Positions 53,858-64,000 of a DNA stretch of 64,000 nt are shown here, piece after piece. A program made the position numbers and the translations under genes. How positions within the stretch are numbered: the stretch's first letter is position 1; the number at the start of each line of letters is the position of its first letter. Source of the stretch: Linnemannia schmuckeri (lineage: Eukaryota; Mortierellomycota; Mortierellomycetes; Mortierellales; Mortierellaceae); assembly GCA_029449235.1 (NCBI GenBank), contig JANATG010000001.1, positions 2,728,001-2,792,000 on the forward strand, in the 5' to 3' direction. The notes beneath the pieces are model-generated. The model saw only the letters and a list, made by a program, of their open reading frames with translations. It made no database searches and had not been told where the DNA came from.

Positions 53858-56800
53858 TGCGTTATATGTATAAAGTGGAGAGGGTGGAGTTCGAGGTGTG
53901 GAGGAGGAAGGGAGGAAGAAGGGAGGAGGAGGGATACTATGGATGAAGGTGAAGATGCGACTTTTCTTTTTGGTATCGAAGGGCGAAGTGAGGAAGAAGG
54001 AAGAAGGAATAAAGAAGAAAGAAAGAAAGAAAGAAAGAAAAAAGACCAAAGAGCCTGGGAGAGGAAGGTAGGGGGAGGAGGGAGATAGATCAGAAGGATG
54101 ACAGACAAGGAAAGAGAAAAAAAGAGGAGGAGGCGATTGCTTTTATATGAAAGAAAAGAGCGAATTTGGTTCCTGGAGAAGGAGGAGTGGAGGGAAAACG
54201 AGTTGCGCATGTGTGTGACAGACGGTCGAAAGATTGAGTGCGATTGAATGGTGAGTATCTGTCTATCTGTCTATCTGTTGGAGAACAGAGCAACTCTAAA
54301 ATGACATACAGCAACAAAAGAAAAGAGCAGCAGAGTGGCGTGAACACAGTTTTCACTTCTTTTGTTCGGAGCACATCTCGCATATCTTGTCGAATGGGCA
54401 ATCGTCTTTGGACAAGGATGGTGCCATTTCCTTACTTACAATTCAATTCAAATCTGACTTATTCTAGTTTAGAGTTGGACCCGAAAATGTCGACATACAC
54501 TCACAAGTCGCCAGTCGGACAATAGGTTTGTTGAGAAGGGAGTTGAGCTAACTCAAGGAGAAGAATGACAAAAAACCAGGGATGGAAGACTAGAACTCTT
54601 CTTTCTCTTTCGTTGTTCAAACTGTGTTCGGTCCATCCGGAGGGACTCATCTGATTGGGTTGATGAGGCACAACGACGGGGCCAATTGAATAGGACAACG
54701 GACTGCTCCTTCTCTACCGTTCGTTCCTTATTTTTTTTTATTCTTGACTCAACGCACTCACTTATCATCTGCACCCTCGTTTCCTCGGTAACTTTTCTTT
54801 CATTTCCCTCCTACTTTGCCACCAAGGTCAGTTGTTTTCCCTCCTCGGCAATTTTTTGGTGTCTGTTACTACTCTGACATTTTATCATCGGCAGCTCCAT
54901 AATAACTCATGATAGCCAGCACAGCATTATAGTCATCATCATCTCTCTCACTCACACCCTCTCCCTCTTGCACAAACCCCTTCGTGATGTGTATGTTCGA
55001 TTACCCATTTCATCTCACCCACACCACACACCCTCCCCTCGGTCAATCCAGTTAAGAGCAAGTTTAGCCTACCTTTCAAACAAACAGCCAAAAGAAAGAA
55101 AAAAAAAAAAAAGATGCCTATTCTTTCCCTGTCTGACCAATCAGATCGAATAATAAGGTTCGACGTAAGTACGACCAGTTTGAACAAAAACAGTTGAACA
55201 AAAACTTGCACAGGATAGAAGCCCAAAAATTAGAGTTCACTCGAGAAATGGCGACATTTCGACCACGATGAGCGCGATCACACCTTTCTTTGCTGCTCTC
55301 ATTTTTTTTTTTGTGTGTGTGCACCAGCGCAATGCAACTCACTCCTTTTTTTTTTGTTTGTTTGTTTGATTTCTTTTATGATTCTTTGAAAAATGACGAT
55401 GTGGAGTGCGTGGCCCGTTTGGACACAACCACTTTGCCCTGAGAGAGAGGAAAGTGGAGGAGGATTGTTTAGAAATCAAACAAAGCTGCAAGATCGTTTT
55501 TCTCGCCCACGAGGGAAAGGGATCCATTTCTTTCTTTGTGTCTCTTTTACAACAAGAGAAGGAAAAGGGGAAAGAAGCGAAAAAGGTAAGATACCCGCTG
55601 GTTTTTTTTTTCTAGGACTGAATAACAGGATGGCAAAAAGAAGAGAAAAGCTATCCCTTCTGATGATAATGATTATATCCGACAGTAACAATTGCCTGGA
55701 CTCATACAAATCGTCCTCATTTCTCCTTTACACGTCCCCTCTTCTTTCTCTAGAAAAGCAAGATCTTTTGTAGTAATCATCGTCCCATCATCCATCATCA
55801 TCATCAGTTGATCAAGTCGTAGTAGACTCATTGACCATCCATCAGGTAGTCTCGAAAATCGAAACGATATCACCACCTGAAACGAAGAAAAAAAACTGAA
55901 CCAACCACAGAAGAATTGTCTGATAAAAAAAGAATGACGGTCAAGAACATGGCGTCGGATTTCGCTAGGAATAAAAAAACTATTATTTCCGGATCGACAT
56001 GTGTCTAACTGTGAGCAACGAGTGTAGTGGGGATTTATGAACAAAACAAAGTCCTTTTGGTTAAACATGACGCAGAATAACCGATATGCCGCCCATTTGT
56101 ATACCAACGATCTGTCTACAGGTATTGCCTGGCGAGTAGAGACGTTGCCAGGTTGGAGATTCTTTCTTGTCTTTGTTGACAACATAGTGCGGGCAGATGA
56201 CTGAGAAAGAAATTAAAGTTAGTAGAATCCAGAAACCAACTGCTGAGCTGACTGCAGGGCTACACGGTAGCTGATACAGACATCTTTATTTTTTCGCTCA
56301 TGTCGTTCTATCGATCCTAGAAGATGAAGCTGGTTTTCGATTTCCCGCTTGGTGGCAAGAATACACGAAGCAACAAAAGCAAGTCTTAAATTGGAAAAAA
56401 AGGTCAGTTGAAGATCATAAGAAAGCTACGAGAAAAAGAGAAGGAAGGGTGGATCTCATCTTTAGCCATAGTCACCGGTTTAACTATGTGATAGAGAGTA
56501 GGGAGAAAACGATAGAGTAGAAACACCATCCTCCTTCTTACCATCCCTCCCCTTTTGCTTCCGATCTCTATACAAAAGACGTTCATTTAACGAGATTGCG
56601 TGCATCCTGCGCTGCTCATCTCCGTAGGATGGTGTAAGTGTACAGAAAGAAAAAAAACAAACAATGGGAGAAATAAGCTATAGAGCATAGATCATTGAAA
56701 TTCGTCCCGCTGTTTTCACCCCGGAGAATGTTTCGTGGTTACCAAGGGCTATCTTGCAGAAAGAACAGGGCTTGCTAGAAGTTGGCTCAAGATTTGGACA

Positions 56801-59417
56801 CCAGACAAGCAAGCATAATGTTTTATGATCTAATGCAGATGACGCGAGATGGTGAGACGACTGAGGGACTAATGCCGAAGAATACAGAAGGCTGAAGGAG
56901 CTCAAAGTATGGCGCAATGAAGGCAAAGTAGATGGAAGGAGTAAAAGGGGTGAAGTCTCGAACGAAATATGAAAAATGAGCAAATCGAAAAACATATATA
57001 CCATTTTTTTTTGCATTGGCGCTAAGATTTACTAGTCTGCATCCATGCCACAGCACAGGGCGGACGGGTATCGCATCCAATTTTTATCATTTTTTGTCAT
57101 TTGGCAGTCGTATTGATGAAGAGGACTGAGAGAGAGAAAGTGCCGCCATCGACCAAATTTCCTCCTTTTCGTTTCTACTCAATTGGTATCAAGAGTAGAG
57201 TTTGAGCTGTTAGGGGTCTTTTGTATGCACCAAGTAAAACGAAAGGCGAATCCTTATTTCTCCATCATCCCGTACATCCATGGTACAGCAAAAAAGAGAG
57301 AAAGAGATGGACCTTGTCAACGTTCAGAAGAATAAGAAAAAAGTTTTGAATTGAGAACAAAAAAGAATTAAGGAGAGCACGTTTACTCTATGCTCTCAAA
57401 GGAGTGAGAGCGCTTGTCGCACAAGGCGAGATTGTACTGTGGTAATTGTTCGACACTATTTTGTGCTTTGGCTTACGTCTCGAGAGCGATGATGATGCCA
57501 TATCTACTTCTCCTTTGCCCTATTGTTTGTTTTTTGTTTTTGTCTCTCGTGTTCTCTCATTTCTTCCTTTTTTTCTCCGAGAAAGGGATGTATCCAGTAC
57601 CCACAAGTCTAGAACATCATTCTTTCTTTGATTCTGTGCTATGTATGTGCGAGAGGGACAAACAAACCCCGGGAAAACACAATAACGCCATCCACCATTT
57701 CGCAATTTTTTTTTACCCACAGTCAGTTCGCCTAATGCAGCCCTCGCTCCTCCTCTGCCCCTCCCAAAAAGCGTACATTTCTTCATAACCGCGGTTTCTT
57801 CCACATGCATATGTGTATTTACATTCCCCTGGGCCTCGTGCATCTCCCTCACTCCAGCATGAGGAATTGTTTTTGGCTCTCTGACCTCTCTTGCCGCGAT
57901 GCCTGACATCCAATTCAAGCCATCCCTACAACCCATCTTTGGCCAAGTTGGGCATCCACTCATCCCTTTGGACCAATCTCTAAGGCCTCTTTTGCTTCTT
58001 TGTTTTTGTGAGCCTTCAATCTTGTCTTTTTTTTCTTTTTCCGGCTATAGACAAGAGAGATGAAAACGCAAGAAAGAGCACGTTTTGACGTCGAATAAAG
58101 GAAGGATATGAGGAAGAGAAGGATTGAAACAGAAAAACAAAAACCCTAAATATGATGCCATGCTTCCACCTTAATGCACTATTTGCCTTCTTTGCCTTTT
58201 CATTGGCTGGAACGACCCAACTAGTCAGCAATCAGCTAGCCAACCACTTTTGTTTTTATTTTATTGCGCTGCGTTCAGCATCTGCAAAAAGAGTAGTCGC
58301 AGGTTGGTTTTTTTCCCTTTGTTAGGATGGACCGGGCCATGCGCCTTTTCTACTCTTTATTCCTAAGACTTCCGTCCTTGGAGGATTTGTTGCGTGTTCG
58401 CTGTTTGTTTGGAAGGGAGTTGACCTCAGATTTTGCGTGCGTGCGCACGAATCTCTCGTTCCTGCCAAAAATAGACTTTAGACAGACAAACAGGTTGAGG
58501 GTGCACATTGGATCCATCTCATCAATCTACCTCGTCCTGCCTTGGGTCCCGTTCCTGAGAAAAAGAAGCACCCAAAAGTACTTTATCCTGTGTCGCTCAG
58601 TAGGTACGTTTCTCGTGTGCTCCTGTTGGGATGAAAAAAAATTCTCCCCGCCTTTCGTATTCAACGCATCCCGTTTCGTTTTTTGCCAACTGGACACAAG
58701 ATCCAAGTAGACATCCAAAGGTCTAGAAAAGTGAAGAGGCCCTTTCCTCGGAGACTTATTCTTGCAAATCATTTTGTACTCTAAAGAACCAGCGTATAAT
58801 ACATACGACGGGTCTAGGTTGCGTCAGAAAAACATCTATTTTGTTCATTAGCTAATGAGAACGTTTACTAGTTCCTCTCTCTTTCTGATGAATGGCAAAG
58901 TCGCTCTTCGTCGCGTCTTCTGAAAAATGAAAAATCACCGTCTCTAGGATTTTGTTTTCTAAAATGCAAGTTGATCAGTGATTGGTGGCTTAGACATGTT
59001 TTGGTTGTTTGTGCTTTTTCTTTTTCTTTTTGGCATATTCACCAAAAGTACTTGAACCAGTTAGCGCCTTTTTCTTTTTCTACAAACGCGGCATCAACAC
59101 CTTACATCACGGAGCACTCGGGGGCAGGAATCATACGCACCGGACAAAAAAGCAAGCAAGGCATCACTCATCAGCAACAACAGGCACTCGAAGGAACAAC
59201 CATACATCGGCCAAGGAGACACCATCGCCATTTTTTATTATTCTGCCCTTCCTCCACCCCAGGACCACTTTTGCTCAGCCTCCACCTACCTTTCCGCGCC
59301 CACCACAGCACCTTTCACCCTCACTTCATCCTCTCCTCACCGCTTTTCTACAGCAACAGCGACACATACCAACAACCCCGACAAGCCATAATAATCAAAC
59401 ACACAATACTACACATA
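53858..59417. other. 5.5-kb gene-poor region
   Basis: No gene is recognised. It includes the purine/pyrimidine-asymmetric leader of the SulP gene (53858-54130) with a GAAA tandem run near 54015-54045, several A/T homopolymers, and frames of 60-170 codons on both strands (for example minus 56185-55673 and 57963-57520) that have no motif and biased composition. The last 300 bases are a CA- and CT-rich leader ahead of the Pol III subunit gene. Confidence 0.5.
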
Positions 59418-60544
59418 ATGTTTAACCTCGCAGAGATGAAAGATACGATCAAGATCGAACCTTCAGGATTCAGGAAGAAGAAGGCTCAGGCTATTACAGA
59501 TGAGATTAACCGCAAATATGCCAACAAGGTACGCAACTCGGCACCGCTTTGCCATTATTCCAGGACGGGAACACTTGTACAAGCAGTATGAAGAATCATC
59601 TTCTACCGTTGTCAGCCTACGAGAACGAGGGGGCCTAGTCGTGATTGGGATATTTGTGTAAACAGGCGTCTCGGATATCATTAGACTAAATATACTGATG
59701 GATGCGCTTCTCTATATCTTCCAATTGCATGGACACAATTCAAAACAATAGGTCTTGCAAGATGTGGGATTGTGTATTGCCATGCACGACATTCTATACG
59801 CAAGCGAAGGATTTATTCATCACGGAGACGGCTGCAGTTATGTTACGGTTCATTTCCGCCTAGTAATCTTCCGTCCCTTTGTTGGTGAGATCATCACAGG
59901 AAAGATCCGGTCCTGCAACCAGGAAGGTGTTCGAGGTATGCCCTTTTTTTGTCTTCTTCGCTTGTTCTTTGCTTGTTGGTGGCGGAGCAAAAACTAGTTC
60001 ATGGGCAATATTTTATACACAGTATACCGTAATGACTCATTTTGACTGAAAATACTTTCTTCTGTTCCCGTTTACCTCTTATACCATTTAGTCACGTTGG
60101 GATTCTTTGACGATATTTTCATTCCTTACCACTACCTTCAGGAGAACTCCGAATTCAATGCTGATGAGCAGGTCTGGGTGTGGATGTACGACGAGAACGA
60201 GATGTTTATGGATCTGGAGGAAACCATCCGGTTCAGAGTCGAGTCAGAACAGTTCTTTGATACTTCGCCATCGGTTCGTCCTAAGAAGGAGGGTGTCGAT
60301 ACGCCAGACCTTAGCGCAAATTCTGCAAAACAAGCACCTTATTCTCTTATTGTAAGTTATTTCGTTATTTCGTCGCTACCTTTTTCTTTCTCTTGGGATA
60401 CTGAGAAGTACGCGCGTGTGGACGGTGCGAGGAGATGAACATTTACTAAACAGCGTTGTTTTTTCTTCTTGTTTGATGTGTTGTGGGAAATAGTGCTCAA
60501 TTCATGGAGATGGTCTTGGTTTGCTCTCTTGGTGGGGCGCATAG
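59418..60544 (+). CDS. RPC25: RNA polymerase III subunit RPC8 (Rpc25)
   Basis: Four exons: 59418-59528, 59752-59935, 60092-60351 and 60494-60544, all GT-AG, giving 201 aa. The subunit pairs with Rpc17 to form the Pol III stalk, used in transcription initiation at tRNA and 5S genes in the nucleus. The N-terminal Rpb7-like domain reads MFNLAEMKDTIKIEPSGF, then EINRKYANK|VLQDVGLC and VHFRLVIFRPFVGEI, then TGKIRSC. The C-terminal S1/OB-type domain follows from GVRVTLGFFDDIFIPYH through EQVWVWMYDENEMFMDL and EETIRFRVESEQF. The last exon encodes CSIHGDGLGLLSWWGA, the typical end of this protein. Length matches the family (about 200-212 aa) and every junction keeps phase. It is the only clearly essential housekeeping gene in the window. 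Confidence 0.95.
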
Positions 60545-61088
60545 AACCATACAGTTGGACAAGCAAACACGCCTTAGAATAAAAAAAGCAACCAACAACA
60601 ATCACGGCAAAATGGAACACTCAGCGAGGAATGGCTTGTGATGAGCACGGACACACAGCCAAGTGCGGTCGAGACTGACGCTGTCGATTTGCGTGAAGCG
60701 ATGTTAGGCCCCATAATTACTTAGTCTCACTGGCAAGGTGTGCCTGGGTCGCTCTTTTATGTTTCTGTACTTTGAGAGAAAGAAGGGTTACCTGCACATG
60801 AACCAAAGTTTTAGATGGTGTATCGATGTTGTGGCACCCATTTGTAAGGTGCGAACGCAAACCCACTTAGCTTCCTTCGTTTTGATGACAAAGACGAATG
60901 AGAAAGGAAGGGGACTTTCTCTTCTTTCTCTCAGGCGTCCTATTCACATTCGCTTCTCTCATTCACATTCTCTCCCTCCTTTCTTTTTCTCATTCATTTA
61001 CTCTCTACACTTTATGCCTCACCGTTTTTAAGTTACCTTTCTCTTCCCTTTTCTGTTTCGCCCCCTCTCTCTCCTTCCTTCTTTAAAG
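60545..61088. other. Intergenic region
   Basis: No gene seen. The last 100 bases before 61089 are CT-rich, as expected for the leader of the following decayed gene. Confidence 0.4.
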
Positions 61089-63327
61089 ATGACTGAGGCA
61101 CAGAGTCAATTGGCGGTGATGATTGTAGGTGCCAGGCTTGGAGGGCTGACGTTGGCGCTGCTGTTGGAGAAAGCGAAGATTGACTATCACGTCTACGAAA
61201 AGGCTGTCTAGGCCAAGCCTCTCGGTACGTCTCTCTCCCTTTACCTTGCCTTCCTACGTCCTAGATACTCTTTTTGACATACCACTCCAAGACTAACATG
61301 CACCCTTTTTTGACCACACTGTCTCTCTTGTTTTTACGCTGTCGCTCATAAACCGTTGTGGCTAAACAGGGAGCACGATCGCGTTAGGCCCAAACATCAT
61401 GCCGCTGTTGACGCAATTGAGACTCTTGGACGAGTTTTGTAAGATGTCGAAACCGGTTCGGTACATCACTGTGCACAAGGAGAACGATAACATGCATCCC
61501 ATGGGTCGAGTCGACATTGAGGAACATATCGAAAGGTAAAAACACATATACTTCTTAACGGTTTCCCCCCTCTATCCCTTTCTTGTCGATTCCATTTATC
61601 CCCTTCACCTGTCTACTGCCTCTGTGGTGTACGTTTTCTTGCTTGATCTTGTTAGTGCTCTCGTCTTTGATATCCGCCGCTTAGTGTGTTTTAGTCCAGT
61701 CGGTGCTCCTCAGAAAGCGTTGAAGCTTAAAGGTAGAAAGCAGCCCAACTTTACGCTTGTGCGCAAACTCAAATTTACTTTTCCTTTTCCCTCTCATTTG
61801 GGAATCAAACATCATCCATCTTTAGGAGTGGCTATCCGACGAGAGTGTGCGCTCGTCCAGATTTCTACGACCTTCTTTCCAAGGTCCCCAGGGAAAAAAT
61901 TCACCTCAACCAAAGAATCGTTTCAAATTACTAGGACGACAATTCGGGTCTTCAGATCGAGACCTCCAAGGGCCAATCCTTCACGGGAGATGCCCTCGTG
62001 GGAGCAGACGGGGCCTACGGTAGTGTCTGTCAATCGCTTTATGAACAGCTCAAGGCCTAAGATCTCTTACCAGCTTCGCATCAGGAAAAGCTGCTGGTCA
62101 ACCATACAGCCGTGGTAGGACTGACATCATCCCTGGATCCGGAACAATATCCAGCCCTCAAGGATACGGCGACGTTCAGTCATCCGGACTGGGTGATTGG
62201 ACAGGGTCCATTCACTTGGAGCTACTTCTCATTGGCGAATAACCGGATCGAATGAGGGGTCGGTGTTCAGGTCCGGGAGGGAAATCACTCAAAGGAAGAT
62301 GGCAGTCTGAGTACCGCGTAGGGAGCTGAGGCGGCAGAAGCGTTGTGTGAAGATATTAAGGATTTCAAGATCCCATTGGGTGGGACGATGGGAGATATTA
62401 TTAAGACTACGCCTAAGGATTGTGTTTTTGGAGGAGAAATTGTTTGAGACTTGGTATCTCCAACGCACTGTTCTCATGGGCGATGGTACGTTTGCTGCAT
62501 TATTATTGTTATAATTATTATTTTTTGGTCGGCTCGCTTGTATAAGGAGGAAATTATTGTGCATAGAGACTGATACTAACACGCTCATCCGTCATCTGGC
62601 TTCAAGCTTGTCACAAGGCAAAAAGGACACAATTGCTGATTTACACCAAAAAGCTAATTGATGATTAGTTTGATCAAACCAGCTGAAACCTTAACCTTTT
62701 ATGTTTCTTACTAATTGATGTGTATTTGTTGCATTTGATTCGCTGCTGATGTATAGATCCTTTCCATACATCAGTCAAGGCGCCGTGAACGCGATGGAGG
62801 ACGCGGTGATCCTAGCAAACGCACTGTACTAAATCCGAGACGTGACCTCCAAGAACATCACAGCTGCGTTTGAAGACTACTGTACACAGCGGTTTGCCTA
62901 TGCTGCTGTACAGTGTAGTACCAGCAAGATATTTATCATGCTCATGGTTGGCCAAGCATGTTCACTCTCGCTTCTTTTTTTTTCTTTCGCTTCGTTGACA
63001 TAGCCGTTTACAGATTGAACCCTTTTATTTTCGTAAACTAACATAAAACTATGTTTTATTATATAGAAACAGTACGAGAATCTGTCACGTCGATTCGTGC
63101 TAAGCGTGGCATCAAGGTTCTTCCAACGCCAAAACTATGCAAAGACACCCAACTATCGTCCCCAGGCATCATTCCTGGAATGTGTCCCCGACAGAGGCAC
63201 GATTCCTGTCCTGTCCCAGAAGGCGTCTTTGCGGTACACTGAGGAGCAGGCTGCTCTTCAGCGGAAACAGCAGGAGCTAGAAGAGGGACAGCTGGTTGAA
63301 AGTATTTTTATTGTAGCCCTTGCATAA
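61089..63327 (+). pseudogene. Decayed FAD-dependent monooxygenase gene
   Basis: Resembles FAD-binding aromatic-ring-type monooxygenases. Exon 1 has MIVGARLGGLTLALLLEKA, a Rossmann motif in which the second Gly of GxGxxG is Arg, then a TAG at 61209 in VYEKAV*AKPLG. A good donor (61225) and acceptor (61369) lead to GSTIALGPNIMPLLTQL. A second intron (61536-61825) leads to SGYPTRVCARPDFYDLL, then, past a stop, GDALVGADGAYGSV, the second FAD-binding motif. Further stops and shifts occur through 62460. The third FAD motif region is readable near 62775 (ISQGAVNAMEDAVILANALY followed by a stop), then ITAAFEDYC. The C-terminal part ends in LQRKQQELEEGQLVE near 63300. Splice sites survive but the coding sequence has five or more stops. 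Confidence 0.8.
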
Positions 63328-63756
63328 AGTTTGCCTTTTTGATCTTCTTTTTTGGTGTTCATGTTGAATCGTCCAATATTCGTGCTTGTGCGGTTGATGT
63401 TCTGGCGTAGGATCCTTGACGATACTGCTGCTGCTCATACATTCTTTCCTTCCTTGTTTCCAAGGAAAAGAAAAAATGGGGAGGGGAAAGATTAGGTTGT
63501 CGCCAAGACGAACAAAAAAAAAATCATAACGGACGGCGTGTAATTACTTGCGCTATGCGCAGCCGCACGGAGAAGGGGTTGTGATTACGGAAGGCAAGAC
63601 ACCCGGGAATTATATGAAAAAATGAAATTGCCCGATGTGCATTTTTTTTTCACCAATAGTCAGTACCACCAACAATGGGGTGACCTCGCTTGTATAGGAT
63701 GCAAAATAAACATGCAATGCATGGTGCCACCAGCGTGAAGGAAAACAAAGTGGACC

Positions 63757-63790
<34 letters not shown>

Positions 63791-64000
63791 CACAAAATGG
63801 GCGTATAGCACTAATCTGTGGAGTAATGAGAAGGAAAGGAGGAAGAGCACGAACGTAGAATGTCCTTCATGCTGTTCTTGTTTGTATCTTGTTCTTGTTT
63901 TTCTTTCTTGCCTCCTGAATTTTTGGAGCAAAACGATCGCTCATGTTGGTAAGGGTTACCCTCGCTTTTCTTCCTTATCCTCTCCGAAACATGACCATTG
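63328..64000. other. No recognisable gene; long homopolymer
   Basis: Contains a 30-T run at 63759-63788. No frame of interest. Confidence 0.4.

Noticed and set aside
55673..56185. 170-codon minus-strand frame in the gene-poor region
   Set aside because: No recognisable domain, unusual Met/Phe/Ser composition, no start context or neighbouring exon.
57520..57963. 147-codon minus-strand frame
   Set aside because: Basic low-information product with no motif; overlaps an equally long plus-strand frame, as expected by chance.
59009..59425. 138-codon plus-strand frame overlapping the leader of the Pol III subunit gene
   Set aside because: His/Thr/Pro-rich text from CA- and CT-rich leader sequence; the RPC8 frame starting at 59418 is the real gene.
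1..64000. CRISPR array or prokaryotic operon organisation
   Set aside because: No regularly spaced identical repeats; genes have spliceosomal introns and eukaryotic families throughout.

Overview
The window looks like nuclear DNA of an early-diverging fungus, most likely Mucoromycota and probably the Mortierella group. This is inferred from gene content: an expanded tandem family of F-box/leucine-rich proteins, a Crinkler-type effector relic, a GH24 lysozyme-like secreted protein, fungal OPT and SulP transporters, and short GT-AG introns. Coding density is low and much of the window is decayed genes and repeats.

Layout. 0-12 kb: mostly empty, with two broken minus-strand F-box genes (family B), two copies of a short mobile element and a small LSU-rRNA-derived fragment. 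12.6-14.4 kb: an intact secreted GH24 lysozyme-like gene followed by an inverted pair of the mobile element. 14.7-16.5 kb: a decayed gene I do not recognise. 17-40 kb: a tandem array of F-box/LRR genes. Family A lies on the plus strand with three intact members (588, 500 and 513 aa) and seven broken ones; one intact family B member (675 aa) lies on the minus strand. A 5'-truncated LINE with a 26-A tail and a perfect 13-bp target-site duplication sits just upstream of the last broken copy. 41.8-48.7 kb: an intact OPT oligopeptide transporter flanked by two ~550-bp copies derived from the 3' end of large-subunit rRNA, one carrying a 151-bp Tc1/mariner-type MITE, plus another short element copy. 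48.7-50.7 kb: a broken Crinkler-type gene and a scrap of F-box/LRR sequence. 51.1-53.9 kb: an intact three-exon SulP/STAS anion transporter. 59.4-60.5 kb: a four-exon gene for the RPC8/Rpc25 subunit of RNA polymerase III. 61.1-63.3 kb: a decayed FAD-dependent monooxygenase gene.

Functionally the intact genes fall into three groups: uptake (OPT, SulP), housekeeping (Pol III subunit) and interaction or turnover functions (F-box proteins as likely SCF ubiquitin-ligase adaptors; GH24 as a likely peptidoglycan hydrolase). The main theme is birth-and-death evolution in an F-box cluster beside mobile elements. No tRNA, CRISPR or complete transposon was found. Gene models and splice sites were worked out by eye from reading frames and family resemblance; no database search was run.
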